A stretch of 64,000 nt of DNA from Hyphomicrobiales bacterium (GTDB lineage Bacteria; Pseudomonadota; Alphaproteobacteria; Rhizobiales; Aestuariivirgaceae). The stretch is taken from contig JANYHN010000008.1 in assembly GCA_025359045.1 (NCBI GenBank), positions 1 to 64,000 on the forward strand, read 5' to 3'. Shown here piece by piece: positions 17,273 through 27,332 of the stretch; within the stretch, counting starts at the first letter, position 1, and each line of letters begins with the position of its first letter. The notes below the pieces were generated by a model. The model was not told the DNA's origin. It did not search any database and saw only the letters and a list, made by a program, of their open reading frames with translations. The position numbers and the translations under genes were made by a program.

Positions 17273-17448
17273 CTAAACCATCCTATCAGAAGCACACGCC
17301 AAAAGAACTTCCCAAATACTCATAATTTTGCAACCACAAAACAAATGTTTGGTGTGTGATTTTTCATTCAAAGAGAATCAGTTAAATGAATTCGAAGACT
17401 ACGATAGATTGTGGACAAACTTTTTTACACTTGAAATCAAGTACTTAT

Positions 17449-17472
17449 TGTCGTTAATGATTGTTAACGACA
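17449..17472. promoter_or_regulatory. 24-bp palindrome, candidate operator
   Basis: TGTCGTTAA (17449-17457), a 6-nt spacer TGATTG and TTAACGACA (17464-17472) form a perfect 9-bp inverted repeat. It lies 47 bp upstream of the TTG start at 17520. The inner TTAA-N6-TTAA resembles a CtrA box but has six rather than seven spacer bases. The 247-nt region between the divergent genes (17273-17519) has no other gene. Confidence 0.5.
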
Positions 17473-17519
17473 TACTATGTTAAGCATAACGCAGTGGATT
17501 TGTGGTTGGGGAGACGACA

Positions 17520-18176
17520 TTGACAGCGCAAGAAGATAAGCATCCAGCTGATGAGATCGGCAAGGCTTTGTCACGTGCTGGGGGCATTCTTTCATCACTG
17601 ACAAATTGTTATGACAGAAACGAGACTGACTTTCAGATCAGCGTTGGGTTTATGTTTGAGGCTGTCACTGCTGTTGAAAGGTTGCTGGGTCAAGCTTCTG
17701 CAGAATTGACGAAGCTGTATCAATCTTACGATCTGTCTAAATTGACGGAAGCATCACAGGCTGCATCAGCTGATGCCGAAGTTGAGGAGCATTTCGAACC
17801 ATCCTATCCAGGTGCAGAAGCCTTGGAAGAGCAAGAAACTTCCCATGAGCCATTGATATTTAATCGCCAAGCCGAATCTGAAGCACCTGAAGACCCGCAA
17901 TATCTTGGTTTCTTTGGGCCATCTGAGCAGGTTTCGAAATTAGCCTCGCGCATCGATAGTATTATGGAAACGATGCCAACGAAAGTCCGTACGTCCAGCC
18001 CCGACGAATTGCTCGATCGGCCAGCGCTCACATATAATGAATTGCTCGAAAAATTGACAGCAATGGCCGATGCCGCAGCCTATCAGGCGCATCAATCACC
18101 CAGCGGAAATCAAACACTTCTTCCTGTGTTGGAAAACTTGCGTGCAGATATGCTCCGCATCCGCAGCGTCGCCTGA
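17520..18176 (+). CDS. Hypothetical acidic protein
   Basis: Not recognised. About 218 residues from the TTG at 17520; GTG at 17502 would give 224. TTG is preferred because GGGGAG sits at 17508-17513, a proper distance before it, while the GTG lacks a ribosome-binding site. The N-terminal 75 residues look helical (EIGKALSRAGGILSSLTNCY, AVTAVERLLGQASAELTKLY). A low-complexity acidic middle (about 80-130, rich in Glu, Ala, Ser and Pro) follows, and then a helical C-terminal third (YNELLEKLTAMADAAAYQAH). No signal peptide or membrane segment. A palindrome lies just upstream. It converges with the aldolase gene. Confidence 0.65.
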   Translation: MTAQEDKHPADEIGKALSRAGGILSSLTNCYDRNETDFQISVGFMFEAVTAVERLLGQASAELTKLYQSYDLSKLTEASQAASADAEVEEHFEPSYPGAEALEEQETSHEPLIFNRQAESEAPEDPQYLGFFGPSEQVSKLASRIDSIMETMPTKVRTSSPDELLDRPALTYNELLEKLTAMADAAAYQAHQSPSGNQTLLPVLENLRADMLRIRSVA

Positions 18177-18181
18177 TTAAT

Positions 18182-18949
18182 CTAATTCTTGTAAGATGGA
18201 TCAGTTCCATCCAACAAGCTTTTCATCTCTTCAAAATGTACCAAGAATTGTTCGCGGTCTGCTTCCCATTCTTGCGCCGTTTTCTCGGCAACATTATCTG
18301 TCATCACATGCAACTTCTGGCCCGTCTGATATGCCAAAACGAGGTTGCGGCAAGCCCGCTCCAGATAGTAAGTAAGATCAAAGGCTTCGGCAACGGTCTC
18401 TGCGCAAATCAAAACCCCATGATTGCCCATCATCATGATCGATTTATTGCCCATCAACCTTGCCAAGCGATCACCTTCTTCATCAGAATTGGCCATTCCG
18501 CCATAGCCCATATCAATGGCCACGCGATTGAAAAACCGCGCCGTGTTCTGGTCAATAGGCTTGATTTCCGGATCAGCCAATGAGGCAATTGCGGTGGCAT
18601 AAGGTGGATGCAAATGGATAATACAGCGTGCTTGAGGCAAAGCCGCATGAAGCCTGCCGTGCAAACTCCAAGCCGTGACATCAGGGGCATTCGGACGTTT
18701 CATCGTATCATCATCGTCACTATCCAATAATAAGAGTTCAGATGCTTTAATTTTGGAAAAATGTCGCCAGCGTGGATTCATGAGAAATTTCTTGCCATCT
18801 TTCGAAACTGCAAGGCTAAAATGGTTGGCCACAGCCTCATGCCAGTCATTTTTTACGGCAAGCCTAAATGCTGCCGCAAGATCAACACGGTGTTGCCATT
18901 CGTCGGCGTCAGAAGTCTTCTGCGATTTAAAGCTGGTCACATTGCTCAA
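18182..18949 (-). CDS. Class II aldolase/adducin family protein
   Basis: A 255-residue class II aldolase/adducin-fold protein. The metal-binding histidines are His112 and His114 in IIHLHPPY, and a third is in GNHGVLI (about 173). Family members include fuculose-phosphate aldolase, ribulose-phosphate epimerase-like enzymes and decarboxylases; the N-terminal form with VDLAAAFRLAVKNDWHEAVANHFS is typical of the adducin-like subgroup of unknown substrate. No ATG fits the N terminus; TTG at 18949 (MSNVTSF) is used, with GTG at 18940 as alternative. Confidence 0.83.
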   Translation of the reverse strand: MSNVTSFKSQKTSDADEWQHRVDLAAAFRLAVKNDWHEAVANHFSLAVSKDGKKFLMNPRWRHFSKIKASELLLLDSDDDDTMKRPNAPDVTAWSLHGRLHAALPQARCIIHLHPPYATAIASLADPEIKPIDQNTARFFNRVAIDMGYGGMANSDEEGDRLARLMGNKSIMMMGNHGVLICAETVAEAFDLTYYLERACRNLVLAYQTGQKLHVMTDNVAEKTAQEWEADREQFLVHFEEMKSLLDGTDPSYKN

Positions 18950-19045
18950 CGTAGTTACTCCCTTGGATTTGGAGATATGCTATAGTAAGTGGAGACTGGC
19001 GACAACCGCTTGTATATTTAAAGTGAATTGAGAACGAGGGACGTT

Positions 19046-19468
19046 ATGTTTCGTAAATTTGTTATAACATTAGCCGCCATGGTCATTGCTAGCCCTTTGG
19101 CTTTGGCTGAAATCAATCCAGAAGGAATCTGGAAACTAAATACGGGCAAGGTTACCGTAAAAGTTGTTAGGTGTGGCAAAAACATTTGTGCAAATATTGT
19201 TGACCTTGCGAGCAAGAATTACCCAGACGGCACACCATTGCTTGATGCGCTAAACCCAAACAAATCATTGCGCAGTCGGCCAGTGATGGGCCTTCCGGTT
19301 ATCAGCGGCATGACACAGACCGGCCCCAATACTTATAAGGGATATATCTACAATGCTGACGATGGCGGTTCATATCGCGCCATTGCCACGCTGACAGATA
19401 GCACAATGGTTCTGAAAGGTTGCTGGCTCGTATTTTGCCGTGATTCAAATTTTGTTCGCGTAAAATAG
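19046..19468 (+). CDS. Secreted DUF2147 protein
   Basis: A 140-residue DUF2147 protein. It has a Sec signal (MFRKFVITLAAMVIASPLALA, cleavage probably after ALA). The domain starts NPEGIWKLNTGK, a form of the family's GxW opening, and ends GCWLVFCRDSNFVRV. A CGKNICANIVDL motif and the C-terminal CWLVFC cysteines suggest a disulfide-stabilised periplasmic beta-rich fold. Function unknown. ATG 19046 begins the signal sequence and follows GAGGGA; upstream TTG 19028 is less likely. 37 nt before the Sel1 protein, likely one operon. Confidence 0.85.
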   Translation: MFRKFVITLAAMVIASPLALAEINPEGIWKLNTGKVTVKVVRCGKNICANIVDLASKNYPDGTPLLDALNPNKSLRSRPVMGLPVISGMTQTGPNTYKGYIYNADDGGSYRAIATLTDSTMVLKGCWLVFCRDSNFVRVK

Positions 19469-19505
19469 CCAACGCTGCTTCGACCGAATACAAAAGAGGA
19501 ATGGG

Positions 19506-20270
19506 ATGTCTTTTTTAAGCCGGATAAGTTTGGTGGCACTCTGTTTGCTGTTGGGCAGCCCCATAGCAATTGCTGCCGATAATGGATTGGAACAGCTCCC
19601 CTTCGTAAAAAAAATGCAATTGGCCAAGGCTGGAGACCCCGATGCAAAAATGGCCGTGGCCCAAGCATTGGAATCTGGTACCGATACCAAGGCCGATCCG
19701 GCCATGGCTGCAAAATGGTATCGCGAAGCGGCCCTCACCGGAAATTACGAAGCCCAATACCGTTTGGCTAAGCTTGTGGATAAAGGCGCTCCCGGTCTGA
19801 AAGCTGATAAGCCAACTGCAATAAAACTTTTAGATTCGGCTGCAAAACACGGCCACGCTCCGTCGGAAAATTTGCTTGGTCAAATGCTTCAAAATGGCGA
19901 TGGGATGCCTGTGGATTTGAAGGCCGCGGCCGTGTGGTACAAAAAAGCCGCCGATCAAAAACTGGCTGTCGCTCAAAATAATTTGGGTGTCATGTTGCTT
20001 AAAGGTTTGGGTACAGACCGTAATCTTGATGAAGCTTTCAAAATGTTCGAGCAAGCAGCTCAAGGTGAAGACGGATGGGCCATGAACAATCTGGGCGGAA
20101 TGTATGAAATGGGATGGGGCACCAAGAAAGATCTAGATAAAGCCAAACAGTTTTATCAAAAAGCCGCAGACAAAGGCATTGCAATTTCTACAAAAAACCT
20201 GACGCGCCTTGCAAGCTTAAGCGCCACGCCAGCACCAGCCAGTGCAATTGTACCTCCGCCAAAGCCTTAA
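19506..20270 (+). CDS. Secreted Sel1-repeat (TPR-like) protein
   Basis: A 254-residue protein with a Sec signal (hydrophobic to about residue 22, SPIAIAADN). The mature part consists of five or so Sel1-like repeats of about 36 residues, each with the helix-loop-helix pattern such as AAKWYREAALTGNYEAQYRL, AAVWYKKAADQKLAVAQNNL and AKQFYQKAADKGIAI. These repeats mediate protein-protein contact. It ends in a short Ala/Pro-rich tail. Probably periplasmic. It follows the DUF2147 gene and precedes rlpA, so an envelope-related role is likely but unproven. Confidence 0.88.
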   Translation: MSFLSRISLVALCLLLGSPIAIAADNGLEQLPFVKKMQLAKAGDPDAKMAVAQALESGTDTKADPAMAAKWYREAALTGNYEAQYRLAKLVDKGAPGLKADKPTAIKLLDSAAKHGHAPSENLLGQMLQNGDGMPVDLKAAAVWYKKAADQKLAVAQNNLGVMLLKGLGTDRNLDEAFKMFEQAAQGEDGWAMNNLGGMYEMGWGTKKDLDKAKQFYQKAADKGIAISTKNLTRLASLSATPAPASAIVPPPKP

Positions 20271-20376
20271 ACTTTACTAAACGCTAACCAAACAATTTGA
20301 CTCAAATTTTACGTTCTACGCGCAAAAACATTTTCTGTGGCAATTTTGACCCAGTGTGTTTTGTTTGGAGCAGCGT

Positions 20377-21387
20377 ATGCGTAAATCAACTTCAAGCGTT
20401 GTGATTGCCAGCCTCTGTGCCGTTTTTCTTGCAGGTTGTTCAAGCCACCATTCACCACCTCACCGCGGCTGGAAAGGCGCTGGCCTTGATCCTTTTGCTG
20501 GCAAAGGCAGCCCTTATTACAGTGGTAGGGGGCCAATTCCATTTGGCGGCGGCAAATATCAAGTCGGTAACGCTTACCAAGTTGCTGGTCGCACGTGGAC
20601 GCCTCATGAGCAGCCTGGTTATGATAAAACGGGTGTGGCTTCTTGGTACGGTGAAGCCTTCCACAAGCGTAAGACTTCAAACGGCGAGTGGTTCGACATG
20701 AACACGCTTACAGCAGCACACGCGACATTGCCGCTGCCAAGTTATGCGTTGGTCACCAATCTGGATAATGGTCGCAAAGTTATTGTCCGCATTAATGATC
20801 GTGGGCCTTTTGTTGATACGCGCATCATTGATCTTTCCAAAAAAGCTGCGGACGTTTTGGGCTACCGCAACAAAGGCAAAACCCATGTGCGCGTCAAACT
20901 TATCGGCCCAGCGCCTTTGGAAGATTCTTCGCAACATATGCTGGCCATGAACGAAGCACTGAACGATGGTGCATCTTCAAGTCAAAACGCGTCAATGGCT
21001 GATGATTCAAATGCCCAAGCTCCGATTAATGTAGCGACACGAAAACACAATCCAAAATACGATGTTGAACCCCAGGATTCAGGCATTCAACAAGCAAGTT
21101 TGGACGGACAAGACATACTGCCATCGGATAGCGCAGGCTATATGGTGCGGGTAGGGGTGTTCCATGATTTAGAAAACGCCAAAGAAGCCTATAACCGATT
21201 GGCAGGCTTTGGCCCGACCCAGATCGTAAAGGCCGTCGGTGCCAACGGGCCATTATATCGTGTGCAGATCGGTCCTTTGGATAATAAAGAGGATGCAAAT
21301 ACAGCGCTCGATACAGCAGTTGAAAATGGCTTCGAAGACGCGCGAATTGTTGAAACGCAGATCCAGCAAGTGGCTTTCAAAAATTAG
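20377..21387 (+). CDS. rlpA: RlpA family septal ring lytic transglycosylase lipoprotein
   Basis: A 336-residue lipoprotein. The lipobox FLAGC makes Cys21 the lipidated residue. Residues about 90-180 form the double-psi beta-barrel (GVASWYGEAFHKRKTSNGEWF in part, then VRINDRGPFVDTRIIDLSKKA), with Asp in NDRGPF matching the family's catalytic acid. Residues about 255-330 form a SPOR domain (YMVRVGVFHDLENAKEA), which binds septal glycan lacking stem peptides. A long polar linker joins them. The ATG at 20377 begins the signal and follows TGGAG; GTG 20356 is less likely. Expected to act on peptidoglycan at division sites. Confidence 0.92.
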   Translation: MRKSTSSVVIASLCAVFLAGCSSHHSPPHRGWKGAGLDPFAGKGSPYYSGRGPIPFGGGKYQVGNAYQVAGRTWTPHEQPGYDKTGVASWYGEAFHKRKTSNGEWFDMNTLTAAHATLPLPSYALVTNLDNGRKVIVRINDRGPFVDTRIIDLSKKAADVLGYRNKGKTHVRVKLIGPAPLEDSSQHMLAMNEALNDGASSSQNASMADDSNAQAPINVATRKHNPKYDVEPQDSGIQQASLDGQDILPSDSAGYMVRVGVFHDLENAKEAYNRLAGFGPTQIVKAVGANGPLYRVQIGPLDNKEDANTALDTAVENGFEDARIVETQIQQVAFKN

Positions 21388-21390
21388 CAA

Positions 21391-21963
21391 TTAGCCAGGA
21401 AAACTTTGAATCCCAACTTCTGAAATTGAGCCGTCTTTGCTCAGCACTAAGCAGCGCTCGCTTTCAATGCCCTGCACAAAGCAAAACATCGGCAGATTTT
21501 GCTCGCGCCAGTTTTCATAAGTATCACGCGTCAGATCGCTGTTTGCTGTAAATGGGAATTCAGCGGGCGGGATTTCTGCTGGTCCGTCTGCGCCTTTTTT
21601 CCATTGTGGGTATTGGGAAAGATGATTTTTCTTTGAGGAAAGCCCAGCATCAATCCATTCTCCCAAAGCAACCAGCATGGCCCTGGTATCAGCAACTGGC
21701 GCATCAGCCAAGTTTCCAAAAATACCATTATCTTTTACAGCGCCCGAAAAACTATATTTCACATCGCCCTTGCCATCACGCACCACCATCAAAGCTACAG
21801 CGCGCTTGCAATCCGGCCCGACCGAAGAGGCTTCAACGGAGTAGGGCAGCTTGCGCCCCACATTCCATTTTTTAGAAACAGTAGCATTGCAGTCGGCAAA
21901 AGTAATTTGCGCTTGCGCCATAAGAGAAACCAAAACCAAAGCAGCGAACGAATAAATTTTCAT
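21391..21963 (-). CDS. Hypothetical secreted protein
   Basis: Not recognised as a named family. The 190-residue product has a Sec signal (MKIYSFAALVLVSLMAQAQITFA, hydrophobic to about residue 20). Mature cysteines are at about 25, 52, 166 and 175, so two disulfides are possible. Segments such as DCNATVSKKWNVGRKLPYSVEA and MFCFVQGIESERCLVLSKDG are present (second quoted in full, first in part: SKKWNVGRKLPYSVEA). Probably periplasmic. It converges with rlpA four bases away. Confidence 0.65.
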   Translation of the reverse strand: MKIYSFAALVLVSLMAQAQITFADCNATVSKKWNVGRKLPYSVEASSVGPDCKRAVALMVVRDGKGDVKYSFSGAVKDNGIFGNLADAPVADTRAMLVALGEWIDAGLSSKKNHLSQYPQWKKGADGPAEIPPAEFPFTANSDLTRDTYENWREQNLPMFCFVQGIESERCLVLSKDGSISEVGIQSFPG

Positions 21964-23547
<1,584 letters not shown>

Positions 23548-23557
23548 AATGAAGAGG

Positions 23558-23581
23558 GCGCCTTTCTGAAACGGAAGGCGC
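23558..23581 (+). terminator. Stem-loop after eno
   Basis: A 9-bp stem with one G-T pair (GCGCCTTTC and GGAAGGCGC) and a 6-nt loop lies 11 nt after the eno stop and just before the convergent Rrf2 gene end. The T-run is poor (TCATTCTC), so termination strength is uncertain. Confidence 0.5.
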
Positions 23582-23587
23582 TCATTC

Positions 23588-24004
23588 TCAATTCAGCGCG
23601 GTCGCAACTTCACTCAGCTTGGTTGTGGCCAATGACCTCGTGAGAGCCAATTCGGCTTCTTTAAGACGTGGGGCAAGAACCTTACCTAACTGGCACGCAA
23701 CCGGACAATCAGCATCCGGGTCAACCTTGTGCATGCGAAACACGGTATCGTTTTCGACAGCGGCATAAACACAAGCCAAGCTAATATCGCAAGCTCCACG
23801 GCTGAGGGCAAATCCCCCCGCCCGACCAGCCGTCGACGTGACTAAAGTGGCTTTTTCCAATTCGGACATCATCCGGCGGATAACGACAGGATTAGTGCCA
23901 ACACTTTCGGCAATCGCCGACGAACACATAGGCCCTTTGCCTGCGTTTTTCGCAAGCAGGCTCAAGACATGGACGGCAACGATAAATCGGCTACTGGATA
24001 ACAT
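23588..24004 (-). CDS. Rrf2-family transcriptional regulator
   Basis: A 138-residue winged-helix regulator of the Rrf2 family. The N-terminal HTH segment SSAIAESVGTNPVVIRRMMS and the wing STAGRAGGFALSRG are typical. It has CPVAC in the C-terminal half, not the three-cysteine cluster motif of IscR or NsrR, so it is closer to the YwnA-like subgroup that senses by cysteine oxidation or other means. Start ATG at 24004. An inverted repeat TAAATGC-N20-GCATTTA (24025-24058) just upstream could be its operator. Confidence 0.85.
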   Translation of the reverse strand: MLSSSRFIVAVHVLSLLAKNAGKGPMCSSAIAESVGTNPVVIRRMMSELEKATLVTSTAGRAGGFALSRGACDISLACVYAAVENDTVFRMHKVDPDADCPVACQLGKVLAPRLKEAELALTRSLATTKLSEVATALN

Positions 24005-24024
24005 GATGACCTCTAGATCGGCGC

Positions 24025-24058
24025 TAAATGCCTAAAAATCAAGCCCCTAAAGCATTTA
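24025..24058. promoter_or_regulatory. Inverted repeat upstream of Rrf2 gene
   Basis: TAAATGC (24025-24031) and GCATTTA (24052-24058) are perfect 7-bp arms 20 nt apart, starting 20 bp upstream of the Rrf2 ATG, between that gene and the divergent ftsB-like gene. An autoregulatory role is inferred from position only. Confidence 0.3.
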
Positions 24059-24067
24059 TCAGAAACG

Positions 24068-24084
24068 TTAGCTAATCCTTAACC
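24068..24084 (+). promoter_or_regulatory. CtrA-box-like site before ftsB-like gene
   Basis: TTAG-N7-TTAACC (24068-24084) matches the alphaproteobacterial CtrA consensus TTAA-N7-TTAA(C) except for one base, and lies 22 bp before the ATG of the cell division gene. Such boxes are short and arise by chance, so the assignment is tentative. Confidence 0.3.
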
Positions 24085-24106
24085 AGGACTGCACGATCAA
24101 TAACCT

Positions 24107-24412
24107 ATGCGATTTTTACGTTTCAAGAGATTCGAGTTTCTGGTCAGTATGGGTTGCCTCACAATGCTTGGCTATTTTGCCTGGCAAGCTGAGCGCGGCC
24201 CACGTGGTTTTACGTATCAAAGAAACTTGACAGAGCAATTGGAAAAATTTACGACTCAACTTGAGGCGATCAAGGGTGATCGCAACACCTTAGAGGCCCG
24301 CGTAGCAGAGTTGCGCCCTGATGCGATTGACCCTGATCTTTTGGATGAAATGGCGCGAAAAAATCTTGGTTTCGTATCGACAAACCAAGTCGTGGTTCAC
24401 TTTTCAAACTGA
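24107..24412 (+). CDS. Septum formation initiator, FtsB/DivIC-like
   Basis: A 101-residue FtsB/DivIC-type protein. It has one membrane helix near the N terminus (about 10-27, FLVSMGCLTMLGYFAWQA), a following coiled coil (about 38-66, LTEQLEKFTTQLEAIKGDRN) and the conserved C-terminal DPDLLDEMARKNLGFVS segment. In the FtsQLB complex such proteins activate septal peptidoglycan synthesis. The gene precedes pdhA, as in many Hyphomicrobiales, but 109 nt separate it from pdhA, so it may have its own promoter. Confidence 0.88.
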   Translation: MRFLRFKRFEFLVSMGCLTMLGYFAWQAERGPRGFTYQRNLTEQLEKFTTQLEAIKGDRNTLEARVAELRPDAIDPDLLDEMARKNLGFVSTNQVVVHFSN

Positions 24413-24521
24413 TTTCTCAGCAGAATCCGTGCGCTAAACCAAAATCAAGTTAATATGCTTTTTCGCAAGCATCTACAGCTGTTTACTGCTAGTCTTAATC
24501 CAGAAAACGGGAGAATGCCGA

Positions 24522-25580
24522 ATGGCCGTCAGCTCAGCATACTTGGCACGCAAAGCCGCCAAGGCAGAAAAATCCACGAAATCATCAGCTAAAGTTGAAT
24601 TGAAAAATTCAGGCCTCAGCTCAGACGAAGAACTGAAAGCTTATTATGACATGTTGCTCATTCGCCGCTTTGAAGAAAAGGCGGGCCAGCTCTATGGAAT
24701 GGGTTCCATCGGCGGATTTTGCCATTTGTATATTGGGCAAGAAGCCGTTGTTGTTGGCATGGAGATGTCAGCCATTGAGGGTGACCAACGCATTACTTCA
24801 TACCGCGATCATGGCCACATGTTGGCCTGCGGGATGGAAGCCAAAGGTGTGATGGCTGAACTCACCGGCAGACAAGGCGGATATTCAAAAGGCAAGGGCG
24901 GCTCGATGCATATGTTCAGCCGCGAAAAGCAGTTTTACGGCGGCCACGGCATTGTCGCAGCGCAAGTGCCACTCGGAGCAGGGCTAGCCTTTGCTAATAA
25001 ATATCGTGGCAATAAAAATGTTTCGATGGTCTATTTTGGTGATGGCGCTGCCAACCAAGGCCAAGTTTATGAAACCTTCAATATGGCCTCCATCTGGAAA
25101 TTGCCTTGCATATTCGTGATCGAAAACAACCGCTACGCGATGGGCACGTCGGCCACGCGTTCAACTGCCGCTTCTGATCACTTGGGCGCACGTGGCGAAG
25201 CTTTCGGTATTCCGTCCGAACAAGTCGATGGCATGGATGTGCGCGCTGTGAAAGAAGCAGCCGACCGCGCCATGGAACATTGTCGTTCAGGGGCAGGGCC
25301 TTACATATTGGAAATGATGACCTATCGCTACCGCGGCCACTCCATGTCTGATCCTGCAAAATATCGCAGCAAAGAAGAAGTGCAGAAAATGCGCGAAGAA
25401 CATGATCCTATTGAACAGGTAAAAGCCCGACTACTGAAATCCAATCGCGCTTCGGAAGATGATTTGAAAAAGATGGATGCGGATATTCGCGAGATTGTGA
25501 CTGCGGCGGCGGATTTTGCAGTTGCAGATGCGCAGCCTGATGCGTCTGAGCTTTATACTGATATTTATAAAGTGGCTTGA
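24522..25580 (+). CDS. pdhA: Pyruvate dehydrogenase E1 component, alpha subunit
   Basis: The 352-residue E1 alpha subunit binds thiamine diphosphate and decarboxylates pyruvate together with PdhB. The TPP motif is [19 protein letters not shown] (about 170-190) and [11 protein letters not shown] follows. The phosphorylation-loop-like segment [20 protein letters not shown] is also present (quoted in part: [14 protein letters not shown]). A short Lys/Ala-rich N-terminal extension precedes the domain. It is followed by pdhB with an 11-nt gap and GAGGAG ribosome-binding site. Confidence 0.97.
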   Translation: MAVSSAYLARKAAKAEKSTKSSAKVELKNSGLSSDEELKAYYDMLLIRRFEEKAGQLYGMGSIGGFCHLYIGQEAVVVGMEMSAIEGDQRITSYRDHGHMLACGMEAKGVMAELTGRQGGYSKGKGGSMHMFSREKQFYGGHGIVAAQVPLGAGLAFANKYRGNKNVSMVYFGDGAANQGQVYETFNMASIWKLPCIFVIENNRYAMGTSATRSTAASDHLGARGEAFGIPSEQVDGMDVRAVKEAADRAMEHCRSGAGPYILEMMTYRYRGHSMSDPAKYRSKEEVQKMREEHDPIEQVKARLLKSNRASEDDLKKMDADIREIVTAAADFAVADAQPDASELYTDIYKVA

Positions 25581-25591
25581 GGAGAACAGCA

Positions 25592-26989
25592 ATGCCAACC
25601 ATCCTTATGCCCGCACTTTCGCCCACCATGGAGGAAGGCAAGCTCGCCAAATGGCTAAAGAACGTCGGAGATCAAGTAAAGTCCGGCGACGTTTTGGCTG
25701 AGATTGAAACTGATAAAGCCACAATGGAAATTGAGGCTATCGATGAAGGCGTGTTGACGGCGATCATGGTTCCAGAAGGAACTGAAGGTGTTAAAGTGAA
25801 TGCGCCGATTGCGGTGATTAGGGAGGCTTCGGCACAGCCCTCTCCTGGCGCAAGTGCGCCTGTCTCTCCCGTAAAGGGAGAGACTCAGAAAGAGGCGCAA
25901 TCGCCAGCCGTAAACCAGGTCTCTCCCCCCGCGGGAGAGACAGTCGTGCGCAGCACGACAGGAGAGGGCGGTGTTCTCTCCGACCCAGAAATCCCCGCTG
26001 GCACAGAAATGATCACCATGACGGTGCGTGAAGCCTTGCGCTCTGCGATGTCAGAAGAAATGCGTCGCGACAAAGATGTGTTTTTGATGGGCGAGGAGGT
26101 GGGCCAGTATCAAGGTGCTTATAAAATCAGCCAAGGCATGCTCGATGAATTCGGCCCAGAGCGCGTTCTCGATACGCCAATTACCGAACACGGCTTTACC
26201 GGTATTGCTACAGGTGCTGCTTTTGCAGGATTGAAGCCAATTGTTGAGTTCATGACTTTCAACTTTGCCATGCAAGCGATTGATCACATCATCAACTCAG
26301 CAGCCAAAACGCTTTATATGTCTGGTGGGCAAATGGGGTGCCCTATCGTGTTCCGTGGCCCCAATGGTGCCGCAGCTCGCGTGGGCGCACAGCACAGCCA
26401 AGACTATACCGCCTGGTATTCACAAATACCGGGCCTCAAAGTGGTGGCGCCATATTCTGCCGCTGATGCCAAAGGCTTGATGAAAGCCGCCATCCGCGAT
26501 CCGAACCCCATCATCTTTCTCGAAAATGAAATCCTTTATGGGAAGTCATTTGAAGTGCCGAATCTGGAGGATTGGGTGGTGCCGATCGGCAAAGCCCGTG
26601 TTGCTCGCGCAGGCACTCACGTTACAATTGTTTCTTTCAGCATCGGCATGACGTACGCGCTGGCTGCTGCGGAGAAATTAGCGGCTGAGGGGATCGAATG
26701 CGAAGTGATTGATCTCCGAACCATTCGCCCCATGGACGTTGAAACAGTGGTTGAGAGCGTGAAGAAAACCAATCGCTGCGTGTGCGTGGAAGAAGGCTTC
26801 CCGCGCTTTTCTGTCACCTCGGAACTCGCAGCTGAAATTATGACACATGCCTTTGATTATCTCGATGCGCCCGTTGCACGTGTTGCTGGCAAAGATGTGC
26901 CGATGCCTTATGCCGCAAATTTAGAAAAACTGGCGCTGCCCAACGTCGATGATGTTGTGGCCGCCGTAAAAGGAGTTCTCTATGTCTGA
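25592..26989 (+). CDS. pdhB: Pyruvate dehydrogenase E1 beta subunit with lipoyl domain
   Basis: A 465-residue protein. Residues 1-78 form a lipoyl domain with Lys42 in [11 protein letters not shown] as the lipoylation site. Residues about 79-135 form a Pro/Ala/Ser/Gly linker, of which 83-126 are encoded by a palindromic DNA element (25838-25968). Residues about 140-465 are the E1 beta transketolase-like fold ([47 protein letters not shown]). Lipoylated E1 beta is a known trait of Alphaproteobacteria. ATG 25592 follows GAGGAG; the TTG at 25577 is inside pdhA. It overlaps DUF5076 by 8 nt. Confidence 0.96.
   Translation: MPTILMPALSPTMEEGKLAKWLKNVGDQVKSGDVLAEIETDKATMEIEAIDEGVLTAIMVPEGTEGVKVNAPIAVIREASAQPSPGASAPVSPVKGETQKEAQSPAVNQVSPPAGETVVRSTTGEGGVLSDPEIPAGTEMITMTVREALRSAMSEEMRRDKDVFLMGEEVGQYQGAYKISQGMLDEFGPERVLDTPITEHGFTGIATGAAFAGLKPIVEFMTFNFAMQAIDHIINSAAKTLYMSGGQMGCPIVFRGPNGAAARVGAQHSQDYTAWYSQIPGLKVVAPYSAADAKGLMKAAIRDPNPIIFLENEILYGKSFEVPNLEDWVVPIGKARVARAGTHVTIVSFSIGMTYALAAAEKLAAEGIECEVIDLRTIRPMDVETVVESVKKTNRCVCVEEGFPRFSVTSELAAEIMTHAFDYLDAPVARVAGKDVPMPYAANLEKLALPNVDDVVAAVKGVLYV
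25838..25968. repeat. In-frame palindromic element in pdhB linker
   Basis: Perfect 10-bp terminal inverted repeats (CCCTCTCCTG 25838-25847, CAGGAGAGGG 25959-25968) enclose several hairpins: GGCGC-AAGT-GCGCC (25847-25860, touching the terminus), GTCTCTCCC-N5-GGGAGAGAC (25862-25884), a second copy of this hairpin (25919-25941) and GTCGTGC-GCA-GCACGAC (25943-25959). It encodes about 44 residues of the interdomain linker. A shorter relative lies in pdhC. Confidence 0.75.
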
Positions 26990-27317
26990 CCACGACCACC
27001 ATCACCACGACCATTCCCACGAGACCCATCCACATCAGCTGCAACCGCCCCATGAAGTGTTTCATGATTCAGGCGCTGGCGAAATTGCGCGCGTTTGGAT
27101 TACCAAGGGCCAGCTCAGCCTGTCGCTTCATGCAATGGCATTTGGCAAAGCTGATGTGTGGGGCCACGCGCTGGCTGGAATTGCCCAACAAGTGGCTGGC
27201 GCTTGCGCCGAAATGGGCCATGGCACTGTGTCTGCAAATCTCGACGCTATTCGCAAAGCTTTGACCGAAGATCTGGCCAAAGCCGCCGCTCAAAACTCGG
27301 TTCTGAACAACAAATAA
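26982..27317 (+). CDS. DUF5076 protein with histidine-rich N terminus
   Basis: A 111-residue protein found between pdhB and pdhC. Its first 28 residues contain eleven histidines ([14 protein letters not shown]), a possible metal-binding tail. The remainder (about 30-105) matches the DUF5076 family: [48 protein letters not shown]. The family is known mainly from this position in Hyphomicrobiales; its role in the pyruvate dehydrogenase complex is untested. It overlaps pdhB by 8 nt and is followed by pdhC after 15 nt. Confidence 0.85.
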   Translation: MSDHDHHHHDHSHETHPHQLQPPHEVFHDSGAGEIARVWITKGQLSLSLHAMAFGKADVWGHALAGIAQQVAGACAEMGHGTVSANLDAIRKALTEDLAKAAAQNSVLNNK

Positions 27318-27332
27318 CGAGAGGCAAAACCC

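Noticed and set aside
17449-17472. Assignment of the palindrome as a CtrA site
   Set aside because: The TTAA halves are six rather than seven bases apart, and the symmetry extends well beyond them; it is kept as an operator of unknown binder.
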